NCBI GenBank assembly: GCA_035538795.1
Contig: DATLJS010000038.1
Span: forward strand, 1-64,000
DNA from: JAJZGK01 sp035538795
GTDB taxonomy: Bacteria; Pseudomonadota; Alphaproteobacteria; Rhodospirillales; Magnetospirillaceae
Reading direction: 5' to 3'
DNA: 64,000 bases
Part shown: positions 36,080 through 44,611 of the stretch, one piece after another
How the letters are laid out: the number at the start of each line of letters is the position of its first letter
How positions within the stretch are numbered: the first letter of the stretch is position 1
Translations under genes and position numbers: made by a program
Notes under the pieces: model-generated
Told to the model about the DNA's origin: nothing
What the model saw: the letters and a program-made list of their open reading frames with translations, nothing else
Database searches by the model: none

Positions 36080-36854
36080 TCCCATCACGGACCTGCGCGG
36101 TACCCGCATCCTGGTTTCCAACGACGACGGCATCGACGCTCCCGGCATCAAGGTGCTGGAGAAGGTGGCGCGCACGTTGAGCGACGACGTCTGGGTGGTG
36201 GCACCGGCCTCGGAGCAAAGCGCCGTCGCCCATTCGCTGACGGTTCGCCGTCCGCTGCGAATTCATCAGGTGTCCGACTACCGCTTCTCGGTGGACGGCA
36301 CGCCCACCGACAGCGTGCTGGTCGGAGTGCGCCAGATCCTGGCCGACAAAAGGCCGACTCTGGTGCTGTCGGGCATCAATCGCGGCGGCAATCTGGGGGA
36401 CGACGTCACCTATTCCGGCACGGTGGCGGCGGCCATGGAAGGAACCCTTTTGGGCATTCCCTCCATCGCCTTTTCGCAGGTTTTCGAGGACCGCCATCCG
36501 GTCAAATGGGCCACGGCGGAACATTGGGCGCCGGAGGTGATCCGCCGCCTGTGCTCCACCGGCTGGCCCGGCAACGTGCTGATCAACGTTAATTTCCCCG
36601 ACATGCTGCACGGCAGCGTCAAGGGCGTCTGCGCCGCCCGCCAAGGCAAGCGCGCCGTGGCGGACTCCGTGAGCGAACGCTTCGATCCCCGCGGCGACGC
36701 CTATTACTGGATCGGCGGCCAGCGGGCCATGGACCGGGGGCAACCCGGTTCGGACCTGGACGCGGTGGGCCGGGGCTATGTGTCGGTGACGCCGCTCTGC
36801 GTCGATTTTACCCATGCCGAGGCTTTGGGGCGGCTGGAGACATTGCTGGGATGA
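36072..36854 (+). CDS. surE: 5'-nucleotidase SurE
   Basis: Metal-dependent nucleoside monophosphate phosphatase of 260 residues. The metal motif is RILVSNDDGIDAPG (the NDD pair binds the metal), followed by SAVAHSLTVRRPLR, GTPTDSVLVG and LSGINRGGNLGDDVTYSGTV, all hallmarks of SurE. It overlaps serS upstream and pcm downstream (4 bp). The surE-pcm pair is a classical stress-survival and protein-repair context, here without rpoS. Confidence 0.97.
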   Translation: MFDPITDLRGTRILVSNDDGIDAPGIKVLEKVARTLSDDVWVVAPASEQSAVAHSLTVRRPLRIHQVSDYRFSVDGTPTDSVLVGVRQILADKRPTLVLSGINRGGNLGDDVTYSGTVAAAMEGTLLGIPSIAFSQVFEDRHPVKWATAEHWAPEVIRRLCSTGWPGNVLINVNFPDMLHGSVKGVCAARQGKRAVADSVSERFDPRGDAYYWIGGQRAMDRGQPGSDLDAVGRGYVSVTPLCVDFTHAEALGRLETLLG

Positions 36855-37489
36855 GCGGCGAGGCCCGCAGGATCCGACTGATCATGGAACTGCGCCGGGC
36901 CGGCGTGGTGGATACCCGCGTTCTTGCCGCCATCGAGCGGTTGCCCCGCGAACTGTTCGTGCCCGCGCCGTTTCTGGATCAAGCCTACGAGAACACGGCG
37001 CTGCCCATCGGGCAGGGTCAGACCGTCAGCCAGCCCCTGGTGGTGGCGCTGATGAGCCAGGCGCTGGAAGTCGGCGACCGGCAAAAGGTGCTGGAGATCG
37101 GCACCGGCTCGGGTTATCAGGCGGCGGTGCTGGCCCGCCTGTGCCGCCGGGTCTATACCATCGAGCGCCACAAGCCCCTGCTGAAGGAAGCGGAGCAGCG
37201 CTTCAAACATCTGCATGTGCACAACATCACCGCCATCTGCGGCGACGGCATGCGGGGCTGGCCGGAACAGGCACCCTTCGACCGCATCATGGTGACGGCG
37301 GCGGCAACGGAGATTCCGCAGAATCTGCTGGACCAATTGTCGGACGAGGGTGTGATGGTGCTGCCCGTGGGCAACCAGGGCGGCGAACAGATCATCGTCC
37401 GCGTCCGCAAGGTGGGCGGGCGTCCCACCGCCGAAAATCTGTTCCCGGTGCGCTTCGTGCCGCTGGTGGGTGGAGCGCCGCCCGAATAA
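36851..37489 (+). CDS. pcm: Protein-L-isoaspartate O-methyltransferase
   Basis: Repairs isoaspartyl residues in ageing proteins using S-adenosylmethionine; 212 residues, normal length. It shows LPRELFVPAPFLDQAYENTALPIGQGQTVSQP (read in pieces: LPRELFVP, GQGQTVSQP), the SAM-binding motif VLEIGTGSGYQAAVLARL, and YTIERHKPLL. The ATG at 36851 overlaps the surE stop. The NlpD-like gene follows 54 bp later. Confidence 0.97.
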   Translation: MSGEARRIRLIMELRRAGVVDTRVLAAIERLPRELFVPAPFLDQAYENTALPIGQGQTVSQPLVVALMSQALEVGDRQKVLEIGTGSGYQAAVLARLCRRVYTIERHKPLLKEAEQRFKHLHVHNITAICGDGMRGWPEQAPFDRIMVTAAATEIPQNLLDQLSDEGVMVLPVGNQGGEQIIVRVRKVGGRPTAENLFPVRFVPLVGGAPPE

Positions 37490-37543
37490 GTCTTCATCTT
37501 CCCGCCATTGCCCCGATGGCAGGGTTCCGCTACTGTTCCGGCC

Positions 37544-38650
37544 ATGAGCCGTCTGCAAATCCTTTCCCGCTTCGCTTTCGTCGCCGCCATCGGCTTGCTG
37601 GCCGCCGGCTGCTCCATGACCCCCGGTCCCGGTACCGGCGTGGATTACCGCCAAGGCGGTAATGTCGACCGTTCCACCTCGAACGGTACCTATGTGGTGC
37701 AGCGGGGCGACACCATTTACGGCGTGGCGCGGCAGTTCAATATGTCGGTGCGCGCCCTGATCGACGCCAACAATCTGCAGCCGCCCTATCAGTTGACGGT
37801 GGGGCAGTTGCTGTATTTGTCCACCACCCGCGAATATGTGGTGGTGAAGGGCGACAGCCTGCTGACTATTTCCCGCAAGACCGGAGTGCCTTATGCCACT
37901 CTGGCGCGGATGAACAACATCACCGATCCCAATCTGATCAAGGTCGGGCAGAAGCTGAAGCTGCCGACCACCGGCCAAGCGGCGCCGGTGGACACGGCCG
38001 CCCGCGCTCCCGCCGCCGCGCCGGTGACGTCGGCGCCGCTGCCCGAACAGAAGCCGGATACCAAGAAGGGCGGCTATGCCACTCTGGCCGAACGGGAAAA
38101 AGTCGCGGAACCTCCGCCTCCTCCGCCTCCGGCTCCGCCCGCGCAACAACCGGCGGCGTCCGCTCCGGCGACGGCTTCCGCGTCCTCCGCCCCGGCGCCG
38201 ACGGCCCAAGCGCCGGCGCAGACGGCTTCCGCCGCCGCTCCCGCTCCCATCCAGGCGCCGCCGCCGAAATCGGGCAAGGGCTTTGTCTGGCCGGTGAAGG
38301 GCGAGGTGATTTCCGAATTCGGCAATGCCGGCAAAGGCGTTCACAACGACGGCATCAATATCGCCGTTCCCAAAGGATCGTCGGTGGTCGCCGCCGAAGA
38401 CGGGGTGGTGGCCTATTCCGGAAACGAGCTGCGCGGTTTCGGCAATCTGCTGCTGATCAAGCATGCCGATGGTTGGATGACGGCTTATGCGCACAACGAC
38501 CAATTGCTGGTCAAGCGGGGCGAAACCGTCAAGCGCGGCCAGAAAATCGCCTTGTCCGGCGATTCCGGCGGCGTTACTCAGCCCCAGCTGCATTTCGAAC
38601 TGCGCCAGGGCACCCGCGCCGTCGACCCCGAAACGATGCTGAAGGATTGA
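37544..38650 (+). CDS. nlpD: NlpD-like lipoprotein with LysM and degenerate LytM domain
   Basis: About 368 residues from the ATG at 37544 (MSRLQILSRFAFVAAIGLLA), with lipobox AAGC. Two LysM-type peptidoglycan-binding modules lie at about 50-95 and 98-140 (YVVQRGDTIYGVARQFNMSV, YVVVKGDSLLTISRKTGVPY). A Pro/Ala-rich linker (about 150-245) follows. The C-terminal M23/LytM domain (about 250-365) is intact in fold but the metal motif is degenerate: NDGIN replaces the HxGxD pattern, and PQLHFEL has Gln where active enzymes have the first His of HxH. It therefore most likely activates amidases at division sites, like NlpD/EnvC, rather than cutting wall itself. The symbol reflects architecture and surE-pcm-nlpD order. 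Confidence 0.92.
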   Translation: MSRLQILSRFAFVAAIGLLAAGCSMTPGPGTGVDYRQGGNVDRSTSNGTYVVQRGDTIYGVARQFNMSVRALIDANNLQPPYQLTVGQLLYLSTTREYVVVKGDSLLTISRKTGVPYATLARMNNITDPNLIKVGQKLKLPTTGQAAPVDTAARAPAAAPVTSAPLPEQKPDTKKGGYATLAEREKVAEPPPPPPPAPPAQQPAASAPATASASSAPAPTAQAPAQTASAAAPAPIQAPPPKSGKGFVWPVKGEVISEFGNAGKGVHNDGINIAVPKGSSVVAAEDGVVAYSGNELRGFGNLLLIKHADGWMTAYAHNDQLLVKRGETVKRGQKIALSGDSGGVTQPQLHFELRQGTRAVDPETMLKD

Positions 38651-38677
38651 TCGTCCCGCACCCGAATGGGGGGTATG

Positions 38678-38706
38678 AAAAAGCCGGCCTTGTGGCCGGC
38701 TTTTTC
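38678..38706. terminator. Bidirectional intrinsic terminator
   Basis: AAAAAGCCGGCC and GGCCGGCTTTTT pair around a short TTGT loop. It closes the long plus-strand gene train after nlpD and also serves the convergent YqaE gene. Confidence 0.92.
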
Positions 38707-38723
38707 TGTGATCGGAGCGCTTG

Positions 38724-38927
38724 CTAAACCTGCTTTTGCGCCGTCTTCAGCGCCGCTTCGATTTTCTTGTCGGTCTTGTACGAGGACAGAGCATAGACCG
38801 ACCAGATGGTGGCGGGTATCCAGCCGATCAGAGTGATCTGCAGGATCAGGCAGATGATCCCCGCGAAAGGGCGGCCAATCGTGAAAAATTGCAGCCAGGG
38901 AATCACTATGGCGAGGATCAAACGCAT
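38724..38927 (-). CDS. YqaE/Pmp3-like small membrane protein
   Basis: 67 residues with two predicted membrane helices (MRLILAIVIPWLQFF and IICLILQITLIGWIPATIW). The order PWLQFFTIGRP then LIGWIPATIWSVYAL matches the proteolipid PMP3/YqaE pattern (helix, loop, GWIP-A). A charged C-terminal tail (SSYKTDKKIEAALKTAQKQV) is longer than in the shortest members. Such proteins are linked to membrane potential or salt stress in plants and yeast; their bacterial role is unclear. It is a single gene on the minus strand between two plus-strand blocks. Confidence 0.75.
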   Translation of the reverse strand: MRLILAIVIPWLQFFTIGRPFAGIICLILQITLIGWIPATIWSVYALSSYKTDKKIEAALKTAQKQV

Positions 38928-39000
38928 TTTTGCACCCTTGAAGATCAGAAAGTCATCGCCATGCTTCTAGCATGGGATGCCACCGGAAGTGTTTTTTTGT

Positions 39001-39057
39001 TGAGGGAAAGCCCTCATAGCAAGTGACGCTGGCGGCGAAGGCGGCAGGGCCGCCTTC
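39001..39057. repeat. Two adjacent perfect hairpins without T-run
   Basis: TGAGGG/CCCTCA (39001-39016, loop AAAG) and GAAGGCGGC/GCCGCCTTC (39037-39057, loop AGG) both form perfect stems just downstream of the DUF815 gene on the minus strand. Neither is followed by a T-run in the minus direction, so they are weak or Rho-type 3'-end signals rather than standard intrinsic terminators. Confidence 0.4.
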
Positions 39058-39072
39058 GTCTGCTTGCCTGGG

Positions 39073-39933
39073 TTAGCCCAGCGTTTTGCCCAGGCGTCCG
39101 GCGACGTCCTGGATGAACTGCCAGGCGACGCGGCCCGAACGCGAACCGCGCGTCACTGACCATTCCACCGCCGCCGCCCGCAATTCCTCAAGGGGCATGT
39201 CCAGGCCGAACGCCTGGGCATAACCTTCGATGATGGCGAAATAGATGCTTTGATCCAGATTATGGAAGCCCAGCCACAGGCCGAAGCGGTCGGACAGGCT
39301 GACCTTTTCCTCGGTGGCTTCGCTGGGGTTGATGGCCGTCGAACGTTCGTTCTCGATCATGTCGCGCGACAACAGGTGGCGGCGGTTCGAGGTGGCGTAG
39401 AACAGAACGTTCTCGGGGCGTCCTTCGATGCCGCCTTCCAGCACGGCCTTCAGGGATTTGTAGCTTTCGTCGGCGCCTTCGAACGACAGGTCGTCGCAGA
39501 ACAGTAGGCAGCGGCGGCCGCTTTGCTTCAAAAGGCCCAGCAGCCGGGGCAGGGTGACGATGTCTTCGCGGTGGATTTCCACCAGGGCGAGGCGGCCGGG
39601 CGTCTCGGTGTTGATGGCGGCGTGGACGGCCTTGACCAGAGACGATTTGCCGGTGCCGCGCGCACCCCATAGCAGGGCGTTGTTGGCAGGCAGGCCGTCG
39701 GAAAAGCGCCGGGTGTTGTCCATCAGGGTTTGCCGCTGCAGCTCGATGCCCTGCAACAGGGATACGTCCACGCGGTTGACCTTGGTGACAGGTTCCAGCC
39801 CTTCGGGGCGGGCATGCCAGAGGAAGGCGTCGGCGGCGGCCAGATCGGTGGCGCGCGGCGGCGGCGGGGCGAGCCGCTCCAGGGCATCGGCGATGCGCGA
39901 GAGCTGCGAGAGGATAACGGGGTCGATGGTCAT
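39073..39933 (-). CDS. DUF815-family ATP-binding protein
   Basis: About 286 residues. A short N-terminal helix region (PVILSQLSRIADALERL) is followed by an AAA-like ATPase core: Walker A is LLWGARGTGKSSLVKA (about 88-103), and Walker B-like CLLFCDDLSFEGADESYKSL lies about 140-160. A sensor region reads NVLFYATSNRRHLL. This is the DUF815 pattern (ATPases near the Sec genes in alphaproteobacteria); function is unknown. It is divergent from yajC, with about 194 bp between starts holding a candidate yajC promoter. A link to export is suggested only by location. Confidence 0.88.
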   Translation of the reverse strand: MTIDPVILSQLSRIADALERLAPPPPRATDLAAADAFLWHARPEGLEPVTKVNRVDVSLLQGIELQRQTLMDNTRRFSDGLPANNALLWGARGTGKSSLVKAVHAAINTETPGRLALVEIHREDIVTLPRLLGLLKQSGRRCLLFCDDLSFEGADESYKSLKAVLEGGIEGRPENVLFYATSNRRHLLSRDMIENERSTAINPSEATEEKVSLSDRFGLWLGFHNLDQSIYFAIIEGYAQAFGLDMPLEELRAAAVEWSVTRGSRSGRVAWQFIQDVAGRLGKTLG

Positions 39934-40059
39934 GATGACAAAGAAGGTAACACCGGCCTGCGAATGGTCAAGGTGACGGCGTTAGGCCGCTGGTAATAGG
40001 AGAGGTGGCGAAATGCCCAAGGACGGCGGCGATGCCCGTCGCGGTCACGAACCAAACAT

Positions 40060-40087
40060 TTGCAACTGCGCCCAAGCCCGCTATAGT
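40060..40087 (+). promoter_or_regulatory. Candidate yajC-secDF promoter
   Basis: TTGCAA (40060-40065) and TATAGT (40082-40087) are separated by 16 bases, about 40 bp upstream of the yajC ATG at 40128. It is the best -35/-10 pair in the gap between the divergent DUF815 and yajC genes. Confidence 0.5.
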
Positions 40088-40127
40088 CCCGCTGCTTTAA
40101 AAGCATTTTGCAGATCAGGAGTCTCTC

Positions 40128-40520
40128 ATGTTTATTTCCGAGGCGTTCGCGCAGGCTGCCGCTCCCGCCGCCGCCGGCCCTGCCGCCGGTCTGGAGCAGT
40201 TCCTTCCCTTCGTACTGATCCTGGTGGTGTTCTATTTCCTGATGTGGCGTCCGCAGGCCAAGAAGGCCAAGATGCACAAGGAAATGGTGTCCCAGCTGCG
40301 CCGTGGCGACAAGGTCGTGCTGCAAAGCGGCATCTTCGGCACTGTCAGCAAGGTTGTCGATGAACAGTCCGTTCTGGTCGAGATCGCCGAGAACGTGAAG
40401 ATCCGCGTGGCGCGTCAGGCCATCGGCGAAATCCAGGCCAAGACCGAGCCGGTTTCCGCCGCCAAGGACGCGAACAAAGACGGCGAAGCCGCCGCCGCTA
40501 CCGAAGAAGACAAGAAGTAA
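40128..40520 (+). CDS. yajC: Sec translocase accessory subunit YajC
   Basis: About 130 residues with one N-terminal membrane helix (FLPFVLILVVFYFLMW) after a short Ala/Pro-rich start, followed by the conserved RPQAKKAKMHKEMVSQLRRGDKVV and the motif SGIFGTVSKVVDE. It forms a heterotetramer with SecDF and aids protein export and membrane insertion. An Ala/Lys tail follows. First gene of yajC-secD-secF. Confidence 0.97.
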   Translation: MFISEAFAQAAAPAAAGPAAGLEQFLPFVLILVVFYFLMWRPQAKKAKMHKEMVSQLRRGDKVVLQSGIFGTVSKVVDEQSVLVEIAENVKIRVARQAIGEIQAKTEPVSAAKDANKDGEAAAATEEDKK

Positions 40521-40586
40521 CCGGGTGCGAGGAGGCCGCCCGCCAGCGGCGGCTTCCCGCCCAAACGCATCTCCCACGAGGTCCGC

Positions 40587-42404
40587 ATGAACCGTTATCC
40601 GCGGTGGAAATACATCACCATCCTGGTCGTCATCCTGCTTGGCGTCATCTATTCGCTGCCCAACTTCTTCGGCGAGGTTCCGGCGGTTCAGGTGTCTCCG
40701 GCCAGTTCCGTGGCCCAGGTGGACCAGGCTTTGCTGGCCCGTGTGGAAAGCACCTTGAAAAGCGCCTCCATCTCCTATGACGGGATGCTTTCGGACGCCA
40801 ACGGCATCAAGGTGCGGGTAGCCGATAACGATACGCAGCTGAAGGCCAAGGATGCCCTTCAGGCGGCCTTGGGCGACAGCTACACCGTGGCGCTGAACCT
40901 GCTTTCAGCGACGCCCCAGTGGCTGCAATCCATGGGCGCCCTGCCGATGTATCTGGGTCTGGATCTGCGCGGCGGCGTGCATTTTCTGATGCAGGTCGAC
41001 ATGAAGGCCGCTCAGAGCAAGCAGTTGGACCGCCAGACCAACGACATCCGCAATAAGCTGCGCGATGAAAAGATTCCGCTGGCCGGCGTTACCCGCGACG
41101 GCACCAACCTGATCGTCAAGTTCAAGGACGCCGACACCCGCGAACAGGGTTCGGAAACCCTGCGCAAGGCTTTGCGCGACGTCACCATCACCTCGCTGGA
41201 CGACACCCGCCTGCAATTGTCCCAGACCCCGGTGGCTTTGAAGGCCATCCAGGATCAGGCCATCCAGCAGAACATTCTGACCTTGCGCAACCGCGTCAAC
41301 GAGCTGGGCGTGGCCGAGCCGGTCATTCAGCAGCAGGGGCCCGACCGCGTGGTGGTGCAGTTGCCGGGCGTGCAGGATACCGCCAAGGCCAAGGACATTC
41401 TGGGCCGGACCGCCAGCCTGGAAATCCATCTGGTGGACGACGAGCATATGGACGGCCCGACCATCGCCGCCGCCGCCAAGGGGCTGGTGCCGCCGGGTGA
41501 CGATTTCTACACCTCGAACCGCGACGGCGAGCCGCTGCTGGTCAAGAAGCTGTCGATCCTGACCGGCGAGGACATTTCTGGCGCTTCTGCCGGCTACGAC
41601 CAGTCGGGCCAGCCTGCCGTGCATGTCAATATGGACACCCGCGGCGCCCGCATCTTCGGTCAGGTCACCCGCGACAATGTCGGCAAGCGCATGGCCATCA
41701 TCCTGATCGAAAAGGGCAAGGGCGAGGTTATCACCGCTCCGGTGATCCGCGAGCCGATTAACGGCGGTCAGGTGCAGATCACCGGCCGCATGACCGTCAA
41801 GGACGCCAACGACGTTTCGCTGCTGCTGCGCGCCGGCGCCTTGGCCGCGCCGATGGAGATCATCGAGGAACGCACCATCGGCCCCAGCCTGGGTGCCGAG
41901 AACATTGCCAAGGGCGTGCATTCGGTGCTGTGGGGCTTTGTCGCCATCACTCTCTTCATGATCGTCTATTACCGTCGCATGGGCATGTTCTCGGCCGTCG
42001 CGCTGGCGGTGAACGTGCTGATGCTGGTGGCCGTACTGTCGATGATGCAGGCTACTTTGACTCTGCCGGGCATCGCCGCCATCGCCCTGACGGTGGGTAT
42101 GGCCATCGACGCCAACGTGCTGATCAACGAGCGTATCCGCGAGGAGTTGCGGGCCGGGCATACGCCCCATGCCGCCCTCAGCGCCGGCTATTCCCGCGCT
42201 TTTGCCACCATTCTGGACTCGAACGTCACCAACTTCATTGCCGGCATGGCTTTGTTCGCCTACGGCACCGGCCCGGTCCGCGGCTTCGCCGTGGTTCTGT
42301 GCCTGGGCATTCTGACGTCGATGTTCAGCGCCATTCTGGTCTCCCGCGCTTTGGTCAATCTGACCTATGGCCGCCAGCGCAAGCTGGTCAATATTTCGAT
42401 CTGA
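40587..42404 (+). CDS. secD: Protein translocase subunit SecD
   Basis: 605 residues. One N-terminal helix (YITILVVILLGVIYSLPNFF) leads to a large periplasmic region (P1) with the LGLDLRGGVHFLMQVD motif, and the C-terminal five-helix bundle of the RND superfamily carries GPSLGAENIAKGVHSVLWGF and the TM4-6 region LTVGMAIDANVLINERIREE. SecD with SecF uses the proton motive force to pull exported proteins across the membrane. Followed by secF after 22 bp. Confidence 0.98.
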   Translation: MNRYPRWKYITILVVILLGVIYSLPNFFGEVPAVQVSPASSVAQVDQALLARVESTLKSASISYDGMLSDANGIKVRVADNDTQLKAKDALQAALGDSYTVALNLLSATPQWLQSMGALPMYLGLDLRGGVHFLMQVDMKAAQSKQLDRQTNDIRNKLRDEKIPLAGVTRDGTNLIVKFKDADTREQGSETLRKALRDVTITSLDDTRLQLSQTPVALKAIQDQAIQQNILTLRNRVNELGVAEPVIQQQGPDRVVVQLPGVQDTAKAKDILGRTASLEIHLVDDEHMDGPTIAAAAKGLVPPGDDFYTSNRDGEPLLVKKLSILTGEDISGASAGYDQSGQPAVHVNMDTRGARIFGQVTRDNVGKRMAIILIEKGKGEVITAPVIREPINGGQVQITGRMTVKDANDVSLLLRAGALAAPMEIIEERTIGPSLGAENIAKGVHSVLWGFVAITLFMIVYYRRMGMFSAVALAVNVLMLVAVLSMMQATLTLPGIAAIALTVGMAIDANVLINERIREELRAGHTPHAALSAGYSRAFATILDSNVTNFIAGMALFAYGTGPVRGFAVVLCLGILTSMFSAILVSRALVNLTYGRQRKLVNISI

Positions 42405-42426
42405 GCGGCGGAAGGGAGTTTAGACG

Positions 42427-43374
42427 ATGATTGAGTTCTTCCGCTTCAAGCACGACATCCCGTTCATGAGCTATGCCAGGACGACCACCCTGATCTCGCT
42501 CGTGACCTTCATCCTGTCGGTGTTTTTCTTGGTCACCAAGGGGCTGAATTTCGGTGTCGAATTCACCGGCGGCACGGTGATCGAGGTGCATTATCAGCAG
42601 TCCGCCGAGCCCGGCAAGGCTCAGGCCTCGCTGGAAAAGGCCGGTATTCTGGACAGCGCCGTGCAGAATTTCGGCACGTCGTCGGACCTGATCATCCGCA
42701 TGCCGCTGAAGGAAGGCGTGTCGTCGGCGCAATTGTCGGACAAGGTCATCGCCGCCCTGCGCGCCGACGCCCCCGACGTCGACCTGCGCCGCGTCGAGTT
42801 CATCGGTCCGCAGGTGGGCAAGGAACTGGTGACAGACGGCACCATCGCCCTGTCGCTGGTTTGCCTTGGCATCATGGCCTATCTGGCTTTCCGCTTTGAA
42901 TGGCGCTTCGCCGTGGCGGCGATCATCGCCAACCTGCACGACGTGGTCATCATTCTGGGCTTTTTCGCCTTCTTCCAGTGGGAGTTCTCGCTGACCGTGC
43001 TGGCGGCGGTGCTGTCGGTGCTGGGTTATTCGGTCAACGAATCCGTGGTGGTGTTCGACCGGATCCGCGAAAACTTCCGCAAGTACAAGAAGCTGTCGGT
43101 GGCCGAGATCATCAACAACGCCATCACCGCCACCATGAGCCGCACCCTGATCACCCACGGCTGTACCGAGCTGGTGGTGCTGTCGATGCTGTTCTTCGGC
43201 GGCGAGACGCTGCATAACTTCGCTTTGGCTCTGACCATCGGCATCGTCTTCGGCATCTATTCGTCGGTGCTGGTGTCGTCGCCGATCGTGCTGTGGCTGG
43301 GCGCCACCCGCGAGCACTTCATCAAGGCCGACGCTCCGGCGGCGGACGGCAAGTCGGCGGAAGCTCAGCCCTAA
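42427..43374 (+). CDS. secF: Protein translocase subunit SecF
   Basis: 315 residues with six membrane helices. FGVEFTGGTVIEV marks the SecF N-terminus, then the periplasmic P1 domain, IGPQVGKELVTDG (a SecF signature), and SVLGYSVNESVVVFDRIREN with the proton-related residues in TM4. It forms a complex with SecD and YajC. The stop TAA overlaps the DUF498 start by one base (TAATG). Confidence 0.98.
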   Translation: MIEFFRFKHDIPFMSYARTTTLISLVTFILSVFFLVTKGLNFGVEFTGGTVIEVHYQQSAEPGKAQASLEKAGILDSAVQNFGTSSDLIIRMPLKEGVSSAQLSDKVIAALRADAPDVDLRRVEFIGPQVGKELVTDGTIALSLVCLGIMAYLAFRFEWRFAVAAIIANLHDVVIILGFFAFFQWEFSLTVLAAVLSVLGYSVNESVVVFDRIRENFRKYKKLSVAEIINNAITATMSRTLITHGCTELVVLSMLFFGGETLHNFALALTIGIVFGIYSSVLVSSPIVLWLGATREHFIKADAPAADGKSAEAQP

Positions 43375-43751
43375 TGGACGTCACCCCGCTCATTCCCGCC
43401 GACCGGCAGGTCATCCAGGGATACGGCGACGGCGGATTCCGCATCAGCGGCATCCGCCACGAGGGGGCGGTGCTACTGTTCCCCGATCGGGTGCTGGCCT
43501 GGGATGCCGTCGACCTAGCGGGGCTGGAGCCTCGTCATATCGTCGCCGTCGAGGAAAGCCTGCCCAAGGTGGAAATCCTGCTGCTGGGCACCGGGCCGCG
43601 CATGGTGCTGCCGCCCGCCGTGCTGCGCCGCCATTGCAAGGCGCTGGGCATCGCCCTGGAGGTGATGGATACCGGGGCGGCCTGCCGGACTTATAACGTG
43701 CTGCTGGCGGAAGAACGCCGCCTTGCCGCGGCACTGTTTCCGGCCCCCTGA
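43374..43751 (+). CDS. DUF498/Mth938-domain protein
   Basis: About 125 residues. Its start TAATG is coupled to secF. It shows IQGYGDGGFRISGIRHEGAV, a buried beta-core with WDAVDLAGL, and VEILLLGTGPRMVLPP, matching the Mth938/NDUFAF3 domain family, whose mitochondrial relative helps complex I assembly. In bacteria it is often next to secF; the function is unknown. The C-terminus (MDTGAACRTYNVLLAE) holds the conserved TxxAxxxYNxL motif. Confidence 0.9.
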   Translation: MDVTPLIPADRQVIQGYGDGGFRISGIRHEGAVLLFPDRVLAWDAVDLAGLEPRHIVAVEESLPKVEILLLGTGPRMVLPPAVLRRHCKALGIALEVMDTGAACRTYNVLLAEERRLAAALFPAP

Positions 43752-43787
43752 CGGAGAAAGGGCCGGACGGTCGTTCCGGCATTCGGA

Positions 43788-44561
43788 ATGCGCCGTTACT
43801 TACGCAGATTGACCGGGAACCGCCGTTCGCAGGACGCCAACAGGCATCTGGGCGTTTCTCTGGCCTTCGTCGCCGGGGCCGCCAACGCCGGTGGTTTCAT
43901 GGCCATTCATCAATACACGTCGCACATGAGCGGCATGGTTTCGTCCATGGCCGACAACCTCGTGCTGCACGATTGGCTGGCGGTGATGACGGGATTCGGC
44001 GCGGTGGCGGCTTTCATGGCCGGGGCGGCCTATTCCTCGATCCTGATCAATTGGGGACGGCATCACCGCACGCACAGCGAATACGCCTATCCCCTGCTGT
44101 GGGAGGCGCTGCTGCTGTGCGCTTTCGGGCTGATGGGGGGCTATCTGCAAAGCCTGTGGGGATTCGTCCCCATCACGGTGCTGCTGCTGTGTTTCATCAT
44201 GGGGTTGCAGAACGCCATCATCACCAAGATTTCCAAGGCGGAAATCCGCACCACCCACATGACGGGCATGGTCACCGACATGGGGATCGAAATCGGCAAG
44301 ATGATCTATATCAACCTTGGCCGGGAAAGCTCCCATTACAAGCCGGTTCACGCCGACTTCCGGCGTTTTGCCCTGCTCATGACCATGGTCGGCTCGTTTT
44401 TCGTCGGCGGTGTCTGCGGCGCTTTCGGCTTCCATACTGTGGGCTATGCCTCGACCTTGCCGCTGGCCGGGCTGCTGACCCTGCTGGCTGTGGTGCCGCT
44501 GGTCGACGACATTCGCGTGCGCCGCCGCGTATTGCTGCGGCATTTGCGCCACCACACATGA
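43788..44561 (+). CDS. YoaK/DUF1275-family membrane protein
   Basis: 257 residues with about six membrane segments. VSLAFVAGAANAGGFMAIHQYTSHMSGMVSSMADNLV (read in pieces: FVAGAANAGGFMA, YTSHMSGM) and FIMGLQNAIITKIS with RTTHMTGMVTDMGIEIGK are the repeated DUF1275 signatures. The family (E. coli YoaK) has no firm biochemical function. It starts 36 bp after the DUF498 gene and converges on sodB. Confidence 0.9.
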   Translation: MRRYLRRLTGNRRSQDANRHLGVSLAFVAGAANAGGFMAIHQYTSHMSGMVSSMADNLVLHDWLAVMTGFGAVAAFMAGAAYSSILINWGRHHRTHSEYAYPLLWEALLLCAFGLMGGYLQSLWGFVPITVLLLCFIMGLQNAIITKISKAEIRTTHMTGMVTDMGIEIGKMIYINLGRESSHYKPVHADFRRFALLMTMVGSFFVGGVCGAFGFHTVGYASTLPLAGLLTLLAVVPLVDDIRVRRRVLLRHLRHHT

Positions 44562-44586
44562 AAACGGGGCCTTGCGGCCCCGTTTC
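44560..44586. terminator. Bidirectional intrinsic terminator
   Basis: AAACGGGGCC and GGCCCCGTTT form a perfect stem around TTGC, with A and T flanks. It lies between convergent DUF1275 and sodB genes. Confidence 0.85.
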
Positions 44587-44611
44587 CGTTCACATGGGGT
44601 CATCCCGCCGA

